Assembly (NCBI RefSeq): GCF_035989305.1
Contig: NZ_CP108514.1
Span: forward strand, 6,180,501-6,244,500
DNA from: Streptomyces sp. NBC_01233
Lineage (GTDB): Bacteria > Actinomycetota > Actinomycetes > Streptomycetales > Streptomycetaceae
Length of the DNA stretch: 64,000 nt
Direction: 5' to 3'
This document shows positions 8,697-18,428 of the stretch, one piece after another (the stretch's first letter is position 1; every line of letters begins with the position of its first letter). The translations under genes and the position numbers were made by a program. The notes below the pieces were generated by a model. It worked only from the letters and a program-made list of their open reading frames with translations. It had not been told where the DNA came from and did not search any database.

Positions 8697-9565
8697 GCTC
8701 TGTGCTCCTTGGCAACACGCTGGATCAGCGCGAGTGACTCCGTAGGCGGCAATGCTGCCATGCGGGCGTCATCGAAGAGCCCTCGGTAGCAGGCGACTTC
8801 CTGCTCTCGCTCCATCCAGATGTTGCCAGTGGGGGCCTCGGTGAGTACGAGGTCGAGCGACGACAGTTGCGGGAAGCTGAGCAGCACGTACGGGCCGAAC
8901 ATGCCCGAGTGGGCGCCGCGTGTGAACGGCAGCACCTGAACGGTGATGTTGGGTCGCTCGGCCATGGTCAGTAGGTGCTTCAACTGTGCGTGCATGATGT
9001 CCGGCCCGCCGACTTGTTGGCGCAGCACTCCTTCAGCAAGTACTGCCCAGAACTCCATGGGTTCCGCACCCGCCAACCGTTCCTGCCTGGCAAGTCGTAC
9101 CTGGACGAACCGGTCGATCTCCTCAGCCGTCTGCCAGGCGCGCGATGCCACAGTTACGGCCCGCCCGTACTCCGGAGTCTGGAGGAGTCCGGGCACCATC
9201 TGCACCTGGTAAGTGCGGATGCTGTCGCAGATCGACTCCATCTCGATCTGGTCGCGGTACGCGTCACTGAGAACGGAGGCGTACTCATGCCACCACCCTT
9301 CACGCCGTCGTCTGTTCGCCCTCAAGGCAAGGGAAGTCAGGCGCTCCCGCGACTCCGTGTCCATCACCCCATATGCCTCCATGAGCGCGATGAGATCAGG
9401 TGTGCGGACTGGGACATGGCCGTTCTCGATGCGGCTGATCTTTCCCTTTGTGCAGTCCAGCACCTCGGCAGCAGCCGCAGTGGTGAGGCCTGCGGCCTCT
9501 CGGGACCGGCGTAGTTCGTCGCCGAGTTGGCGACCCAGGACCGTGGAGGGCATCACGTTTGGCAT
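8693..9565 (-). CDS. Helix-turn-helix regulator, Scr1 / DUF5753 family
   Basis: DNA-binding protein of 290 residues. An N-terminal XRE helix-turn-helix (LGDELRRSREAAGLTTAAAA, then CTKGKISRIENGHVPVRT, residues about 9-48) is followed by a DUF5753 domain (YEAEARSVR-like region through ITVQVLPFTRGAHSGMFGPY and LDLVLTEAPTGNIWMER). I chose the start at 9565 because AGGGAG lies 6 bases upstream; an earlier ATG at 9646 has no such site and adds unrelated sequence. It forms a coupled pair with the DUF397 gene and is divergent from the HATPase gene at 9737. Confidence 0.9.
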   Translation of the reverse strand: MPNVMPSTVLGRQLGDELRRSREAAGLTTAAAAEVLDCTKGKISRIENGHVPVRTPDLIALMEAYGVMDTESRERLTSLALRANRRRREGWWHEYASVLSDAYRDQIEMESICDSIRTYQVQMVPGLLQTPEYGRAVTVASRAWQTAEEIDRFVQVRLARQERLAGAEPMEFWAVLAEGVLRQQVGGPDIMHAQLKHLLTMAERPNITVQVLPFTRGAHSGMFGPYVLLSFPQLSSLDLVLTEAPTGNIWMEREQEVACYRGLFDDARMAALPPTESLALIQRVAKEHRA

Positions 9566-9736
9566 AGGCAACTCCCTATCAGAGCAGGGGGCTTGCGGAC
9601 TCGCGAATTCCCGTATGGGTGAATTAAGAGCCAGCAATCCATTCAACGTTGCGCGGATACCTGTTCTGCGGGCACTCTCCTGGTGTCGGTACCTGAGCCC
9701 CCGCTTGTCCGGGGGTTCCGACCCTCTGGAGCTGCC

Positions 9737-10351
9737 ATGGCTGCACTGATCGACGTCTCTTTCCGGCTCTCACGCCGACCCCGCAGCGCGCCAAGGGCCC
9801 GCGCGGCACTGCACGCCCTACTCGGGGACTGGGGCGCGGGGGACGACCTCCTCCAGACCGCCGAACTCGTCCTCTCCGAACTCGTGACCAACGCCCTCCG
9901 CGCACCCGCACCCAGCGACCGCCAGGTCGGCGTACGGATCGCGCACTCCTCGACGGACGGGCTGCTGCGCCTGGAAGTGAGCGACGCCGGATCCGGCCGG
10001 CCGGAACTCCGCCACCCCGCCACGGACGACGAACGCGGCCGGGGGCTACGGCTCGTGGACGCCCTCAGCCACCGCTGGGGCGTCACCGCACGCGCGGGCG
10101 GCATCGGCAAGACGGTCTGGTCGGAGCTGAAGGCCCCCGACCTCCTCCCCACCCCGTCAACGAGGGAGGTCGCGGCGGTCACGGTCAGCTCCGGCCAACA
10201 GATCCGCGTTTGGGGTGCGTGGCGCGCGGTCCGCAGCGTGCGAACGGCGCGCCACGCCACCGGCGGCCTGACGGTCGTCCTCGCCCTGGACGAAGGCCCG
10301 CCGCTGCGCTTGCCCGCTGCGGAACCGCTGTCCGTACGAGGGCTGCCGTAA
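9737..10351 (+). CDS. ATP-binding regulatory protein, HATPase_c (anti-sigma/SpoIIAB-like)
   Basis: A 204-residue protein with the GHKL ATPase fold: ETAELVLSELVTNALRAP-like N-box (about residues 42-58), then LEVSDAGSGRPE (G1) and GRGLRLVDALSHRWGV (G2). Such proteins are abundant in Streptomyces as serine kinases/anti-sigma factors or orphan regulators. They often neighbour DUF397/Scr1 genes, as here. The ATG at 9737 has GGAG upstream. The tail after about residue 135 is not conserved. Its sigma or anti-anti-sigma partner cannot be told from sequence. Confidence 0.85.
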   Translation: MAALIDVSFRLSRRPRSAPRARAALHALLGDWGAGDDLLQTAELVLSELVTNALRAPAPSDRQVGVRIAHSSTDGLLRLEVSDAGSGRPELRHPATDDERGRGLRLVDALSHRWGVTARAGGIGKTVWSELKAPDLLPTPSTREVAAVTVSSGQQIRVWGAWRAVRSVRTARHATGGLTVVLALDEGPPLRLPAAEPLSVRGLP

Positions 10352-10432
10352 GGTGAAACGCGCCGTGCGAGTGCCGAGTGCGATGTACACCCAGGCCCCG
10401 CACTCACTCCCCGCAGGCAAGGAGGCGACACC

Positions 10433-11026
10433 GTGGCGGACCCGGTCCACCACCCCATCCCCGTCCGCCGCGGACACCTGCGCGACGCCGCCGAGCAGAT
10501 CGAGCAGGCCACCGGCATGCGCGTGGAGATCATCGGGGGCATTCTCATGATGTCCCCGAGCCCGAGCGGCAAGCACGCCGGGACCGTCATCGACCTGCGC
10601 GACGCCATTCGTCCGAGCCTTTCCGCCGCGTACGAGGCGTACGAGAACGTGTCCGTCCCGATGCCCGACGATCCGGACGACTACGCGACCCCGGACCTGA
10701 CCATCGGTCCCCGCGCCTTCAAGGAGGACGACGGCTGGCTCCTGGAGGCGGACGCGATCGCCCTCGCGGTAGAGGTCATCTCGCCCAGCGAGCGGCTGAG
10801 GGGGATCAACGAGAAGACCGCGTGGTACGCGGCGGCACGTGTCGCCCGCCTGTTGCAGATCGACCCGCGCACGGGCACGTGGTCCCTGTTCACCCGTCCG
10901 GGAGAAGGCGAGTACAAGGGCGTCGTCCACGGAAAGTACGGCGAACCGGTCCCGCTGCCCGACGACCTCGGCGGCGACCTGCCCACTTCGGGCCTTCCCC
11001 TGTACGGAACGCCGCCCGGCTCTTGA
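10433..11026 (+). CDS. Uma2-family putative endonuclease (DUF820)
   Basis: Protein of 197 residues with the PD-(D/E)XK-type Uma2 fold. Visible landmarks are VEIIGGILMMSPSPSGKHAG, DDYATPDLTIGP (catalytic Asp in PDL) and ALAVEVISPSERLRGINEKTAWYA (the E-x-K-like VEVISPS motif with a following Lys). The GTG start is preceded by AAGGAGG at 7 bases. The family is common in Streptomyces and cyanobacteria, and its substrate is unknown. It converges on the HEPN gene across a bidirectional hairpin. Confidence 0.85.
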   Translation: MADPVHHPIPVRRGHLRDAAEQIEQATGMRVEIIGGILMMSPSPSGKHAGTVIDLRDAIRPSLSAAYEAYENVSVPMPDDPDDYATPDLTIGPRAFKEDDGWLLEADAIALAVEVISPSERLRGINEKTAWYAAARVARLLQIDPRTGTWSLFTRPGEGEYKGVVHGKYGEPVPLPDDLGGDLPTSGLPLYGTPPGS

Positions 11027-11032
11027 GACGCC

Positions 11033-11066
11033 GAGGGCGCCACGGACAGCAGTTCACAGCGCCCTC
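11033..11066. terminator. Bidirectional hairpin terminator
   Basis: Perfect 8-bp arms GAGGGCGC and GCGCCCTC with an 18-base loop lie between the convergent uma2-type gene and the HEPN/RM operon. There is no U-run, as is usual in Streptomyces. Confidence 0.5.
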
Positions 11067-11080
11067 ACCCATCCCAGAGG

Positions 11081-11731
11081 TCAGCCGAGAACCTTGGCGA
11101 TCGCGAGAGCGATCCGCTCGATCCAGTCGATCGCGTCCGTCACGTCGGCGTCGGAGATCGGGCGCCGCCGCTTGAGGTCGCCGTCCAGCAGGTCCGCGTC
11201 ATGGGCGATCTTGTTGCGGCGGTCGGTGATGGAGACGTACTGCTTCTTCAGCGTCTGGTCCGTCATCCCCGTGCGGCCGTGGTTCCACTCGTTGAGCTGG
11301 ACCGCGGCCTTGCCCCAGATGTTCTCCTCCGTGACCAGCTTCAGCGCCTCGCTGATCTTGCGCGGGTTCTGGAGGGAGGCGTTGGCCCACTTCGCCTTGA
11401 CGTGCTCGGATACGGCGTCGGCGAGCGTGGTGGTACCCCGTCGGACCTCCTCGACCTTCTCCAGCGGCAGCTCGAACTTCGTCAGCTGGTACGGCATTCC
11501 AGGACTGTCCGCTGCGGCGAGGTCGGCCACCCGGCGGTACAGCTCCTCGTGGAACCAGTGGTCGATGGCGCTGACCGCCTGCACCCACGCGGCACGGTAG
11601 AAGTCACCGATGTCGAAGACGGGGGACTGGAAGGCAGCCAGGCTCTGGCCGGCGAGGACCATCTTCCGGGCGTACTCGATGTTGGTCTTGAACGCCTGGA
11701 ACTCGCGCGTCTGCGGATGCGGAACTGCCAT
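11081..11731 (-). CDS. HEPN-domain putative RNase associated with the type I RM system
   Basis: Protein of 216 residues. Near the C-terminus it has RRNKIAHDADL (residues 171-181), matching the R-x4-6-H catalytic motif of HEPN RNases, in a helical context (FYRAAWVQAVSAIDHWFHEE). It resembles RiboL-PSP-HEPN / MAE_28990-type proteins. It is last in the hsdRSM operon, 75 bases after hsdM. HEPN RNases next to restriction systems are thought to act as suicide back-ups, killing the cell or stopping growth when restriction fails. The start at 11731 is preferred over 11794 because the extension is non-conserved. Confidence 0.75.
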   Translation of the reverse strand: MAVPHPQTREFQAFKTNIEYARKMVLAGQSLAAFQSPVFDIGDFYRAAWVQAVSAIDHWFHEELYRRVADLAAADSPGMPYQLTKFELPLEKVEEVRRGTTTLADAVSEHVKAKWANASLQNPRKISEALKLVTEENIWGKAAVQLNEWNHGRTGMTDQTLKKQYVSITDRRNKIAHDADLLDGDLKRRRPISDADVTDAIDWIERIALAIAKVLG

Positions 11732-11806
11732 GGGATGCCCCCGTCTCGCTGATTGATCGAGATCAAGACTTCCGGCGGGACGGGGGCGGGTCAACTCAGT
11801 TGCGGG

Positions 11807-13366
11807 TTAAGCGCCTTCCCCTGGCTGGATCTCGTCAGTGTCGACCGAGATCTCGCCACCGAGCGCCTCCGCGATCGCGGCGAACTCGCTGAGCGCGGCC
11901 TGCAAGTCCTCCACGATCTCCTGCGCGATCACCTCGGGCGGCAGCAGGCTGTCGGCGTCGTCGAGGGCCGGGTCCTTCATCCAGGTGATGTCGAGGTTCA
12001 CCTTGTCGCGGGCGATGAGTTCGTCGTACTCGAAGCACTTGAAGCGCTCGGTCTCGACGCGCTCGCTTCGGTCCTTGCCCGGCAGGTAGGCCTCGACGAA
12101 CTCCTCCAGGGCAGCGCGAGTGAGCGGGTGCTGCTTGAGGGTGAAGTGCTTGGCGGTGCGGAAGTCGTAGACCCAGAGCTTCGAGGTGTTGTGCGCTCCT
12201 CCGCTACGCGGGGGCTTCTTCTCGAAGAACAGGACGTTGGCCTTTACGCCGCCCGCGTAGAAGATGCCGGTGGGCAGACGAAGGATCGTGTGCAGATCGA
12301 AGTCTTCGAGCAGGCGACGTCGGATCTTCTCGCCGGCGCCACCCTCGAAGAGCACGTTGTCGGGGAGAACAACCGCCGCGCGGCCATTCATCTCCATCAG
12401 CGACATGATGTGCTGGAGGAAGTTCAGCTGCTTGTTGGTGGTGGTGGCGCGGAAGTCATCTCGGTCGTAGGAGATGTCCTGCTTGTCGGCCTTGCCGTCG
12501 GTGCCGACGATGGTGATCGCGGACTTCTTGCCGAAGGGCGGGTTCGCGAGGACCAGGGAAGCGTGCTGCTTGGGCTGTTCGGCGAGCGCGTCCCCCTCGG
12601 TGATGAGTGACTTGCCGTCAGCGTCCCCGATGCCGTGCAGCAGCATGTTCATCGCGGCGAGGCGAGCGGTACCGGTGACCAGCTCGTTGCCCCAGATCTT
12701 GCCGTCCCCGAGCGCGAGCCGCTCCTCGCGGGAGAGGTTCTGCATGTGGTGCTTGCGGATGTAGGCGTGCGCGGCGATGAGGAAGCCGGCGGTTCCGCAG
12801 GCGGGGTCGGTGATGGTGTCGCCCGGCTGGGGCTGCATCACGTCGACCATGGCGTCGATGAGCGCGCGGGGCGTGAAGTACTGGCCGGCGCCGGTCTTGG
12901 TGTCCTCGGCGCCCTTGGCCAGCAGGCCCTCGTAGGCGTCGCCCTTGAGGTCGGTGCCCTGGATCGTCCAGTCTTCCTTGCCGATCAGCTCGACCACGAG
13001 CTTTTCGAGGAGGGCGGGCTCGGTGATCCGGTTCTGCGCCTTGGCGAAGATCCGGCCGAGGGTGGTACCGGGGCTCTTGCCGAGCTCGGCCAGGATCTCG
13101 CGGTAGTGGACTTCGAGCTCGATGCCCTTCTTGGAGGCGAGCGACTGCCAGTCGTACTTGGCGGGTACGACGGTGCGAGCCTCGGCCTCGGTGAAGGGGT
13201 CGGAGGCGATCTCGTCGGCCATCTTGAGGAAGAGCAGGTACGAGAGCTGCTCGACGTACTCGATGGTGGACAGGCCGTTGTCCCGGAGGACGTTGCAGTA
13301 GTTCCAGAGCTTGGCGACCAGGGTGTTGGTCTGAGCGTGCGCCAGGGCGGGGGATGCGGGGGTCAC
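11807..13366 (-). CDS. hsdM: Type I restriction-modification system methyltransferase subunit
   Basis: N6-adenine DNA methyltransferase of 519 residues. The N-terminal HsdM_N helical domain contains LWNYCNVLRDNGLSTIEYVE and YLLFLKMADE. The SAM-binding motif I is ITDPACGTAGFLIAAHAYI (about 200-218) and catalytic motif IV is LANPPFGKKSA (about 275). It works as M2S1 with HsdS to methylate the target, and with HsdR to restrict unmodified DNA. Its ATG overlaps the hsdS stop by four bases. The C-terminal helices (ALSEFAAIAEALGGE) likely contact HsdS. Length is normal for the family. Confidence 0.95.
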   Translation of the reverse strand: MTPASPALAHAQTNTLVAKLWNYCNVLRDNGLSTIEYVEQLSYLLFLKMADEIASDPFTEAEARTVVPAKYDWQSLASKKGIELEVHYREILAELGKSPGTTLGRIFAKAQNRITEPALLEKLVVELIGKEDWTIQGTDLKGDAYEGLLAKGAEDTKTGAGQYFTPRALIDAMVDVMQPQPGDTITDPACGTAGFLIAAHAYIRKHHMQNLSREERLALGDGKIWGNELVTGTARLAAMNMLLHGIGDADGKSLITEGDALAEQPKQHASLVLANPPFGKKSAITIVGTDGKADKQDISYDRDDFRATTTNKQLNFLQHIMSLMEMNGRAAVVLPDNVLFEGGAGEKIRRRLLEDFDLHTILRLPTGIFYAGGVKANVLFFEKKPPRSGGAHNTSKLWVYDFRTAKHFTLKQHPLTRAALEEFVEAYLPGKDRSERVETERFKCFEYDELIARDKVNLDITWMKDPALDDADSLLPPEVIAQEIVEDLQAALSEFAAIAEALGGEISVDTDEIQPGEGA

Positions 13367-14814
13367 AGCGGAAGCTCCTGCTGAACGGCGGAGGCGGGTG
13401 AGGGGGTTGAGGCGGGGGCCGGCGGCGGCGCCACTTCGGCCGCCTTACGGGGCCGACGCGTGCCCCGCTTGACCTTGCCGCCCTGCGCTTCGCGCTCGGC
13501 CCGGATCCGATCGAGCAGCACGGAGGCGGGCTCGTCGGCCGGATCTTGAGCAACAAGCTTCCCGCTGTATGCACGAGCGAGTAGAGCTTGCCTCAGGTGG
13601 GCCGCCCTCTTCAACGTCCTTTCGAGTTCCCTTCGAACTCGATCGGAGGCCTGGCTGAACTCGGCGATCTGCGCAACGATCTGCTGTTGAGTAGCCAGAG
13701 GAGGCAGTGGTACGGGAATTGCCTCGACCTTGGACTTGTTCAGTGCAGGTTGATTGCCGCCGGAACTAGAACTCCGTGACTGCTGATAGCGCTCCTCGAG
13801 TACGAGGTACACGTATTCAGGCAGGATACGCGTCTCTGACACTCGAATCGAAGCGCAATTCTGGTTATGTGTCGCTTCGATGTCAAGAATGGCCACCTGC
13901 CCCCTAGTCTTTCCCTCGCCAATCATCGCGATCATGACGGTGCCGGGCGGGTGTAGGCGCGTCCTTCGATTACCGACTGCTTCCTCGCTGATGTGCTCCC
14001 GCGTGCTGGAAATCCGACCGAAGCTTACTTCGCCGCTTGATACCCACGGGATCGCGCCAGACCACAGCTCCGGCACCTTGCGGCTTGGCGTAGTCCCGAC
14101 GTAGACGTTGAAAATGCTGCCTACAGTCGTCCAGAGCCATCCGTCCGGAACGTGCCAAGGGTGCTCATGCGGAGCGAGCCGAGAGCGGGGATGGAATTCT
14201 TCGGCTGCATCCCCCCTATTGGGCGGCGGGAGGCCTTCGCCTCGCAGCGCGCGGCGAATCGTTGACTGCCGAAGGTGTGAACTGCGGGCCAGCGAGCCAC
14301 GCAGTGCAGTACATGCCGCATCGAGGCGGGAGAGGTGGTCTTCGAGGGCCTCGACGATGCGGTGCTGCTCCGCGAGCGGTGGCAGCGGTACTGGGATCGA
14401 AGACATGGACGCCTTTGTCAACTTAAGGCGAGTGGTTCCGTTGGCGTAGCCCTCGTAGTTGAAGCTATTCAGGTAGTGGACCACGAAACGCGTGGGCGTA
14501 ACGTCTTCACGTGCGCGCAGAACGTGGGCATGGTTGTTCACCCATGTGGGGCCTGAAATCCTGTACGCCTTCGGCTTGCTGCGGTCGAAGAATTGCACGC
14601 CATCTTCGCCGAGGAGCGCCAATTCCTCTGAGAATAGCGGGCGGTCGATCCATCCGACCTGGCCGGTGGCTCCGTAGTAGGGAATGTTTCCGGGGCGCTT
14701 TGCCCTTTCCTTCGCGCTGATCGGAACTCGTTGATTGTCGAGAATCTCTACGATTTCATCGAGGCGAGCCATCGCCCACCCTGCAGGCAGCGCCACATCA
14801 CTCAAGCCGCTCAA
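13363..14814 (-). CDS. hsdS: Type I restriction-modification system specificity subunit
   Basis: Protein of 483 residues with two target-recognition domains. The first ends at PLPPLAEQHRIVEALEDHLSRLDAA and the second at PLPPLATQQQIVAQIAEFSQASDRV. These repeated coiled-coil linkers set the spacing of the two half-sites. HsdS determines the DNA sequence recognised by the complex. The gene is noticeably less GC-rich than its neighbours in the recognition domains, as is usual for recombining specificity genes. It overlaps hsdR and hsdM by four bases on either side. The recognition sequence cannot be inferred here. Confidence 0.95.
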   Translation of the reverse strand: MSGLSDVALPAGWAMARLDEIVEILDNQRVPISAKERAKRPGNIPYYGATGQVGWIDRPLFSEELALLGEDGVQFFDRSKPKAYRISGPTWVNNHAHVLRAREDVTPTRFVVHYLNSFNYEGYANGTTRLKLTKASMSSIPVPLPPLAEQHRIVEALEDHLSRLDAACTALRGSLARSSHLRQSTIRRALRGEGLPPPNRGDAAEEFHPRSRLAPHEHPWHVPDGWLWTTVGSIFNVYVGTTPSRKVPELWSGAIPWVSSGEVSFGRISSTREHISEEAVGNRRTRLHPPGTVMIAMIGEGKTRGQVAILDIEATHNQNCASIRVSETRILPEYVYLVLEERYQQSRSSSSGGNQPALNKSKVEAIPVPLPPLATQQQIVAQIAEFSQASDRVRRELERTLKRAAHLRQALLARAYSGKLVAQDPADEPASVLLDRIRAEREAQGGKVKRGTRRPRKAAEVAPPPAPASTPSPASAVQQELPL

Positions 14815-17800
14815 GCCAATTCTCGATTCAACTCACTCAACAAAGACCGTACGTCCCGCCCCGGGAAAGCGTGCTGGAAACCGCGGCCCCCGCCCTTCCC
14901 CTTGAAGGGCTCCGCGTTGAACTCCTTCGTGCTGATGCCGACGTCGCTCGCCACCACGTCCCGTATGGACCGCAGCCACCACAGCTGCTCCTCTAAGAAT
15001 TCCGCCCCGGCCTGGCCCTGCTTCAGCAGCCACGCCTCGAAGCGCTCCTCCACCGTCTCACGGTACGGCCGCAGCTCCTCGTCCACGCCCAGCTCGTACC
15101 GGATCAGGGAGATCAGATCCGGTACGCCCGCCTCGCGGCCGGGGGAGTGGGCTGCCACGCCCAGGTCCTCGTAGTAGGTCCAGAGGACCTTCGGGGTCCA
15201 CGCGAAGTGCGGGCGGCGGATCTCCAGCGCCAGCTCCTGGAGCGCCGCGTACGTCTCCGCCGGGGAGACCGACCGCGGGCTGGTCAGGGCGATGCTGACC
15301 GCCGCGATGCGGTCGCGCTCCTCCTTCAGGAGCCGGCTCCATCGGTCGACCTGCTCCTTGGCCCGCTCCTCGCGCGGGATCTCGTTCAGATCCGTCACCG
15401 CGACGGGCGTGAACTCGTCGAAGACGTAGTCCTTGTCCCGGCGGATCTCGATGATGTGCCGCCGCAGCTCCGGCCGCTCCGTCAGCGGGGCGATCGCGTT
15501 CTCGATCAGCCGCCTGGCCGCCGCCTGGCCGCCCTCGTCCAGCGCACGTTCCTGCCGGTCCGGGTCCACCGCCTTGACGATCGCCCCCGCGATCTCGGAC
15601 AGCGTCTGCCCGCCCGCAGCCCGCGTCAGCTGCTCACGCTCCTCCGTCGTCAGCTGCTGGTTCAGGCGCGCCAGCCGTCCCGCCAGGATCTCGGCCTCGT
15701 TCGCACTGATGGACTTCGTACCGGCCTTGTCGAGCAGCTTGGCGAGCGAAACCTGACCCTCGCCCGCCGGCACCAGCGGCCGGGCGTCCACCAGCGGTGA
15801 GTCGGTCACGCCCACCGCGTCCACCAGCACGAAGCGGTCCTTGCGCACCGACGCGTCCGCGTCCGGCGTGACCTCCTGGAGCTCCGTCGCGTCGATGGTC
15901 CGGGCGCCTCGCCCCTTCATCTGCTCGAAGAGCACCGCGCTGCGCACCTCGCGCAGGAAGATCACGCACTCCAGGGCCTTCACGTCCGTGCCCGTAGCGA
16001 TCATGTCGACGGTCACGGCGACCCGCATCCGGGGCGAGGTCCGCAGCGCACGGATCAGCTCGTCCGGGTCCTCGCCGGCCTGGCGGCTCTTGTAGGTGAT
16101 CTTCTTCGCGAAATCATCTCCACGCCCGAAGATCTCCTTGACCTGGGCCAGTACGTCCTCGGCGTGGTCCTCGCCGACCGCGAAGATCAGCGTCTTCGGC
16201 AGCTCGCTCCGGCCCGGGAACCAGCGCTGCCAGTTGTCCCGGTACGCCGTCAGCACAGCCCGGATCTCGTCCACCGTGACCACCGACCGGCCGATCTGCC
16301 CGGTCGTGTACGTGAAGTCGTCGTCCAGCTCCTGGTAGCGCTGCCGCCGGGTCTTGCGGTCCTTGATCCGTACCGTCGTACCCGACTCGATCTTCGCGCC
16401 GCCGTTCTCGCGCAGGTCGGTCCGCATCCGTACGACGTCGAAGTCGACGTTCACCCCGTCCGCGACGGCCTGCGGATAGGTGTACTCGGAGACCAGGTTG
16501 CGGCCGAAGAAGCCGAGGGTCTGGAGCGTGGGTGTGGCGGTCAGGCCGACCAGATGCGCGTCGAAGTACTCCAGGACGCCCCGCCACAGGCCGTAGATCG
16601 ACCGGTGGCACTCGTCCACGATGATCAGGTCGAAGGACTCGATCGGCACATCGGGGTTGTAGGAGACGTCGATCGGCAGGTCGGTCGCGTATGTGTCCTC
16701 GTACGCCTCGCTGTCCGCGGCCTCGTCCGCCTGCTCGTCCTCGGCGAGGGTTTCCCCGCGCAGCAGCGAGTACATCTTCTGGATCGTGCAGATGGTGACC
16801 GACGAGGTGTCCTGGAGTCCGGCGGCACCCAGCCGGTCGACGTTGTAGATGTCGGAGAGCTTGCGGCCGTCGTCGGGCGTCGTGAACTTCCGGAACTCGT
16901 CGTACGCCTGCCTGCCCAGGTTGTTGCGGTCCACGAGGAACAGGACCCGCCGCGCCTTGGCGTGCTTGAGTAGCCGGTACGTCTGCGCCACGGCTGTGAA
17001 CGTCTTGCCGGCACCCGTCGCCATCTGGATCAGCGCCCGCGCGCGGTCCTCGCCCAGGGACTTCTCCAGACCGGTGATCGCGTCGATCTGGGCGAGGCGC
17101 AGGCCGTTGGCCTCCAGCACGGGCAGTTGGCGCAGAGCCGCGCGGAACGTGAGGGCAGCCGGGTTCTCCTCCGCCCGCCGCATCCACCCGGCGACCGTCT
17201 CGGGGCGGTGGAAGGAGAAGACCTCGCGGGAGCGGGCATCAGGGTCGAGCCGGTTGATGAAGTAGGTCTCGGTGCCGGTGGTCGCGTACCGGAACGCGAA
17301 GGGCTCCGCCTCGCGCCAGACGGCGAGGCGGTGCTCCTTCAGGACTCCGGACGCGTACCGGTCGTTCTGCTCGACGGCGCTGGAGAGGTGGTCGCCCTCG
17401 CGCTTGGCCTCGACCACACCGACGATGTGCCCGTCGACGTACAGGACGTAGTCCGCGCGGCCCGTCGCGAGGGTGAACTCGCGGACCGCCACGCCCTGCC
17501 CCGCTTCCGGGTTGACCTGGTCGCGGTCCTGCACGACCCAGCCGGACGCGCGCAGCATCCCGTCGATGGCGTCGCGGGCCTGCACCTCGTTGAGCGGGGC
17601 CGGCCGCTGCGCACGGTGGATGATCGCCTCGCGGCGCCTGGCGTCGACCTGCCGGGGCTGCTGACGGGCTGCCTCGTACTTCGCCTGCTGAGTGGTGCGC
17701 AGCTCATCGATCTGCGAGGTCAGCTGCTCGACGCGGGCCATCAGCTCGCTCTTGTTCGCGTCGGCGCTGGCGATCAGGTGCTCGGCCTCGGCACGTGCCT

Positions 17801-18410
17801 TGCGCTCAGCTTCGAGGGCATCGCTGGATTCAGCGAGCCGAGTGCGGGCCTGGGTCAGCGCCTGGCGGTGGCCGTCGAGGGCCTCCCGCAGCTCAGCCAG
17901 CTCGACCGGGTCGGTGACCTGCGCGGTGTCACCGGGGTCCGTGGGCGGTACGAACTCCGCGACCGTCCGTCGGCCCTCGATGGCGTCGTGGAACCAGAGG
18001 CCGAGTTTGTAGCAGACGCGTACGGCGGCCAGGGCCCTTGCCGTGTCGAACAGGTGGCTGTGCGCGGCCTTGTTCCGGTCACGACGCACCCGGTCGAAGT
18101 CATCACGGATCTCGGGGACGAGTACCCCGGCACGCGTCAGCGCGGTCAGCCGGTCGATCTGCCGGTCGCCCTCGACCCGCATGCCGATGCGGGTGATCAG
18201 TTCCTCGGCGAGGACCTCACCGAACTGTCCGGCCTGGACCAGGGACGAGTTCGGGTGCGTGAATACCGTGGCTTCCGCCGAAGCGCCGTAAAGGGAGAGC
18301 AGCGGCTGGTGTTGGTACAGGACCCCGAAGTTCGGTGATCCCTTCGCGAAGTCGCGGAGCCTGTCGTCCACGGTGTCGGTCCCCCCGAATGCTGGTCTGC
18401 GGGTATCCAT
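14811..18410 (-). CDS. hsdR: Type I restriction endonuclease subunit with N-terminal HEPN (DUF4145) domain
   Basis: ATP-dependent translocase and nuclease, 1,199 residues. In order: an N-terminal DUF4145/HEPN-like domain with RRDRNKAAHSHLF (R-x4-H); a coiled coil (AELREALDGHRQALTQ to TQQAKYEAARQQ); the endonuclease domain with GRADYVLYVDGHIVGVVEAK (D...E-x-K); then superfamily 2 helicase motifs QMATGAGKTFTAV (I), IIVDECHRSIYG (II) and LVGLTATPT (III), and a C-terminal region including LLEQMKGRGARTID-like motif VI. I chose the ATG at 18410 because the longer frame would read through the terminator and tRNA fragment. It heads the hsdRSM operon. Confidence 0.92.
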   Translation of the reverse strand: MDTRRPAFGGTDTVDDRLRDFAKGSPNFGVLYQHQPLLSLYGASAEATVFTHPNSSLVQAGQFGEVLAEELITRIGMRVEGDRQIDRLTALTRAGVLVPEIRDDFDRVRRDRNKAAHSHLFDTARALAAVRVCYKLGLWFHDAIEGRRTVAEFVPPTDPGDTAQVTDPVELAELREALDGHRQALTQARTRLAESSDALEAERKARAEAEHLIASADANKSELMARVEQLTSQIDELRTTQQAKYEAARQQPRQVDARRREAIIHRAQRPAPLNEVQARDAIDGMLRASGWVVQDRDQVNPEAGQGVAVREFTLATGRADYVLYVDGHIVGVVEAKREGDHLSSAVEQNDRYASGVLKEHRLAVWREAEPFAFRYATTGTETYFINRLDPDARSREVFSFHRPETVAGWMRRAEENPAALTFRAALRQLPVLEANGLRLAQIDAITGLEKSLGEDRARALIQMATGAGKTFTAVAQTYRLLKHAKARRVLFLVDRNNLGRQAYDEFRKFTTPDDGRKLSDIYNVDRLGAAGLQDTSSVTICTIQKMYSLLRGETLAEDEQADEAADSEAYEDTYATDLPIDVSYNPDVPIESFDLIIVDECHRSIYGLWRGVLEYFDAHLVGLTATPTLQTLGFFGRNLVSEYTYPQAVADGVNVDFDVVRMRTDLRENGGAKIESGTTVRIKDRKTRRQRYQELDDDFTYTTGQIGRSVVTVDEIRAVLTAYRDNWQRWFPGRSELPKTLIFAVGEDHAEDVLAQVKEIFGRGDDFAKKITYKSRQAGEDPDELIRALRTSPRMRVAVTVDMIATGTDVKALECVIFLREVRSAVLFEQMKGRGARTIDATELQEVTPDADASVRKDRFVLVDAVGVTDSPLVDARPLVPAGEGQVSLAKLLDKAGTKSISANEAEILAGRLARLNQQLTTEEREQLTRAAGGQTLSEIAGAIVKAVDPDRQERALDEGGQAAARRLIENAIAPLTERPELRRHIIEIRRDKDYVFDEFTPVAVTDLNEIPREERAKEQVDRWSRLLKEERDRIAAVSIALTSPRSVSPAETYAALQELALEIRRPHFAWTPKVLWTYYEDLGVAAHSPGREAGVPDLISLIRYELGVDEELRPYRETVEERFEAWLLKQGQAGAEFLEEQLWWLRSIRDVVASDVGISTKEFNAEPFKGKGGGRGFQHAFPGRDVRSLLSELNRELA

Positions 18411-18428
18411 GGTGCGAAACACAAGAAG

